This document shows positions 62,440 through 64,000 of a DNA stretch of 64,000 nucleotides, one piece after another. The DNA is taken from assembly GCA_900544305.1 (NCBI GenBank), contig UQUV01000012.1:1-64000 (forward strand), in the 5' to 3' direction. Made by a program: the position numbers and the translations under genes. The stretch's first letter is position 1, and every line of letters starts with the position of its first letter. The notes beneath the pieces are model-generated. The model made no database searches. It saw only the letters and a program-made list of their open reading frames with translations, and had not been told where the DNA came from. Origin of the DNA: an uncultured Porphyromonadaceae bacterium (GTDB lineage: Bacteria; Bacteroidota; Bacteroidia; Bacteroidales; Muribaculaceae).

Positions 62440-62526
62440 CACACCGATTACCCTGCATGCAAACTGCAACAGGGTACATTGTTGCCACATCCCGACCAAC
62501 TGTTTGACTATTGGGAACTTATATTC
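62440..62526 (+). pseudogene. Integrase-gene fragment
   Basis: The frame encodes DYPACKLQQGTLLPHP, which parallels DYPACKKKGVLLPVP of the element's own integrase (nucleotides 59356-59400), and the DNA also matches (GATTAYCCTGCMTGCAAA). No other part of an integrase is present around it. I take it as a remnant of a former recombinase gene. Confidence 0.4.
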
Positions 62527-62715
62527 TTTTTTTGCCAGACAATTCATTCCGAGATATATCGGAACATGGCAAACAAAATGAGAAAATACATGATGAACAG
62601 AAACGGAAAAACAGGTCTGTCTCCTCCATAAGATGATACAGACAACGGTATTATTTCTCCCGGATTTATAAGGAGGATATTCAGAGATGCTCAAAATAGC
62701 GGGACTCTGATTTTT

Positions 62716-62764
62716 AGTGGAGCAAGTTTGTGTTTCGGGCAGACCGAAACCGCTTGCTCCCACT
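62716..62764. other. Candidate oriT
   Basis: A long interrupted hairpin precedes mobA: AGTGGAGCAAG (62716-62726) pairs with CTTGCTCCCACT (62753-62764) with one bulge, and inner TTTCGG (62733-62738) pairs with CCGAAA (62744-62749) around GCAGA. Position just before mob genes and the two-step hairpin are what an origin of transfer in Bacteroidales elements looks like. The nick site is not identified. Confidence 0.5.
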
Positions 62765-62835
62765 ACTGGATGCAGTGAGAGGTTCATCCCGCTGGTCTAA
62801 TCAGTACATTCATTTTATACAACAATAGTCAACAG

Positions 62836-63201
62836 ATGGAAAAGAAACAGAATACAGAAAGAAACAACAAGGGTGGCCGTCCTCCCAAGAGTACGACCGA
62901 CAAACTGAAATACCGTGTTACCGTGAAACTGGCGACACCGGATTACTATACACTGAAAAGCAGGGCAAGAAGCGCAGGCATATCGGCAAGCGAATACCTG
63001 AGAGAATGTTTCCGTAAGGGATATGTCCGTCAAAGACTTACAGCGGAACATTCCGACTATATCCGTAAGCTATGCGGTATGGCGAACAATCTGAACCAGC
63101 TGGCTCATAAGGCAAATGCCGGAGGATTCGAGACGGCAAAGCTGGAATGCCGTGTACAGGTGGCAAGAATCGAAGAACTGCTGAACCATATCCTGCTATG
63201 A
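62836..63201 (+). CDS. mobA: MobA-like relaxosome accessory protein
   Basis: The 121-residue protein starts with a basic region (NNKGGRPPKSTTDKLKYRVTVKL), and continues ARSAGISASEYLRECFRKGYVRQRL, a ribbon-helix-helix plus MobC-like domain. HSDYIRKLCGMANNLNQLAHKANAGG is the family signature of plasmid mobilization (MobC/BmgB-type) proteins. It would bind oriT and aid the relaxase. Its stop overlaps the relaxase start (ATGA, 63198-63201). Confidence 0.85.
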   Translation: MEKKQNTERNNKGGRPPKSTTDKLKYRVTVKLATPDYYTLKSRARSAGISASEYLRECFRKGYVRQRLTAEHSDYIRKLCGMANNLNQLAHKANAGGFETAKLECRVQVARIEELLNHILL

Positions 63202-63943
63202 TTGCCAAGATTGTAAAGGGAAGCGGATTCCGTGAGGTTACCGGTTATATCATTGACAGTAAAAAGGATGCCAGAATTATCGCACATGCCGGCTTGTTCA
63301 TTGAGGATGTTGCCACAATAACAAAGGCTTTCGAAGCACAGGCCGGAATGAATCCGAAAGTATCCAGACCGGTCGGACACATTGCACTGGGATTTTCCAA
63401 AGAGGATGAAAGCAGGCTGACCAGCCGGATTATGGTAGACTGACCTTGAAATATGGGCTACACATGGCCAAAGGTAAGGATCATGTCAAGACTGAACGTT
63501 TAAGGGAACCGGACAAGACAAAGTATGAACTTTACAGTCTGCTTAAAACGGAAGTCAGAAAGGCCGGGAACTGGAAGGAACTGATTGCCGGATTAAGCGA
63601 ACAGGGAGTGGATGTACGGTTCAAATACAAGGGAAAATCCGATGAAGTACAGGGTATCGTGTTCATCATGAACGGCTATTCCTTCAGCGGTTCCAAGATT
63701 GACAGGCAGTTCAGCTATTCCAAGATAGATGCCGCATTAAAGACACCTCCACATTCGGAAACTCAAAGACAGGTAGCTGTTCCGAGTGAACCGGCATATC
63801 AACAGGAACCGCATGGCAATAAATTATACAGCGGTTCTTTAGGCCTGTTCACACCTAACCCGCAACCGGAACAACCTGAAGGTTATCCGGACGATTATTT
63901 GAGAAAGAAGAAAAAGAAAAAACAACGTAAAATAAGATGGTAA
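63198..63943 (+). pseudogene. mobB: MobB relaxase with internal deletion and frameshift
   Basis: The first frame (63198-63443) encodes the relaxase N-terminus: MIAKIVKGSGFREVTGYIID with the catalytic Tyr region, then PVGHIALGFSKEDESRLTSRIMVD, then a stop. The second frame (from 63440) resumes with LTLKYGLHMAKGKDHVKTERLREPDKTKYELY to the C-terminus. Relaxases of this family (PF03432) have about 60 residues in between, holding the metal-binding HxH of the HPHIHLVINR motif. That part and the reading frame are lost here. The protein cannot be an active nickase. Confidence 0.8.
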
Positions 63944-63946
63944 AGT

Positions 63947-64000
63947 ATGGAAAAAGACAATGTATATGTTTTGTTTGAAGAAATCAAGAACAAAATTGAG
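63947..64000 (+). CDS. Start of a gene that runs out of the window
   Basis: An ATG 3 bases after the relaxase stop opens MEKDNVYVLFEEIKNKIE, 18 codons without a stop to the window end. It belongs to the mobilization operon by position. The product cannot be identified from this fragment. Confidence 0.55.
   Translation, partial: MEKDNVYVLFEEIKNKIE

Larger units (their letters stand above)
61975..62835. other. 861-base gap of the mobile element with control sites and a relic
   Basis: The gap holds a 16-bp inverted repeat (62317-62374), a relic of an integrase reading frame (62440-62526) and the candidate oriT (62716-62764). No complete protein gene is convincing on either strand. Confidence 0.5.
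58178..64000 (+). mobile_element. Left part of an integrated mobilizable element at tRNA-Phe
   Basis: A tyrosine integrase starts 243 bases after tRNA-Phe. Behind it lie a RhuM-like gene, a Fic gene, two excisionase-type HTH genes, a candidate oriT, a MobA-like gene and a disrupted relaxase. This content is that of Bacteroidales mobilizable elements of the NBU type. The exact left end is unknown: the attachment core should lie within the tRNA 3' part, and the right end is outside the window. Confidence 0.8.

Noticed and set aside
62392..62631. 79-codon frame as a real gene
   Set aside because: Only a short block resembles integrase; the rest is unrelated and no start signal is seen, so I list the block as a relic.
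1..64000. CRISPR arrays, rRNA genes and insertion-sequence transposases
   Set aside because: I looked for regular direct repeats with spacers, rRNA core motifs and DDE/Y1 transposase motifs and found none.

Overview
The window comes from a Bacteroidota chromosome, almost certainly order Bacteroidales. The evidence is the many promoters with the Bacteroidales -7 element TAnnTTTG, the large form of IspG, the yceD-rpmF-fabH-era-der gene order, a GIN-domain (DUF2807) protein, DUF2851, a GH3-family enzyme, a two-gene 2-oxoacid:ferredoxin oxidoreductase, and an IntDOT-like tyrosine recombinase. I cannot name the genus from sequence alone.

Layout. 0-15 kb is core metabolism: alanine dehydrogenase, panB, a secreted protein with a sorting-type C-terminus, two FKBP isomerases, a sulfatase, an M28/glutaminyl-cyclase-like lipoprotein, rpoN, a PAP2-like membrane protein, purE, ispG, then an intergenic region with a candidate small minus-strand RNA unit and tRNA-Leu. 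15-32.7 kb holds slyD, two outer-membrane barrels, two small proteins, a flippase with a GIN-domain protein, the rimP-nusA-infB-folK-dus cluster, a HAD-ribF-upp operon and a GH3/alkaline phosphatase pair. 32.8-34.6 kb is a small AT-rich accessory island: a Cys-rich protein and a three-gene, ATGA-coupled toxin-antitoxin-like cassette (XRE-DUF3791 fusion, DUF3990, small partner) behind an operator/promoter. 34.6-39.3 kb is the yceD-rpmF-fabH-era-der run.

39.3-45.7 kb is the most interesting stretch. A WYL regulator is followed by about 1 kb without a protein gene that carries a good promoter, nested hairpins and a terminator (candidate large structured RNA). Then come an 886-residue CbxX/SpoVK-type AAA+ ATPase and a minus-strand Abi_2 (HEPN) gene with its own promoter and a short terminated leader RNA. 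45-58 kb has RNase H, a histidine phosphatase, a LytTR regulator/kinase pair, a broken RND efflux locus (kinase and pump genes both truncated and joined head to head, pump also frameshifted), an outer-membrane efflux lipoprotein, korAB and DUF2851.

From tRNA-Phe at 58.1 kb to the window end lies the left part of an integrated mobilizable element: tRNA-adjacent tyrosine integrase, a RhuM-like protein, a Fic AMP-transferase with its own operator, two excisionase-type HTH proteins, a candidate oriT, a MobA-like protein and a relaxase that has lost its catalytic middle. The rest of the element lies beyond the window.
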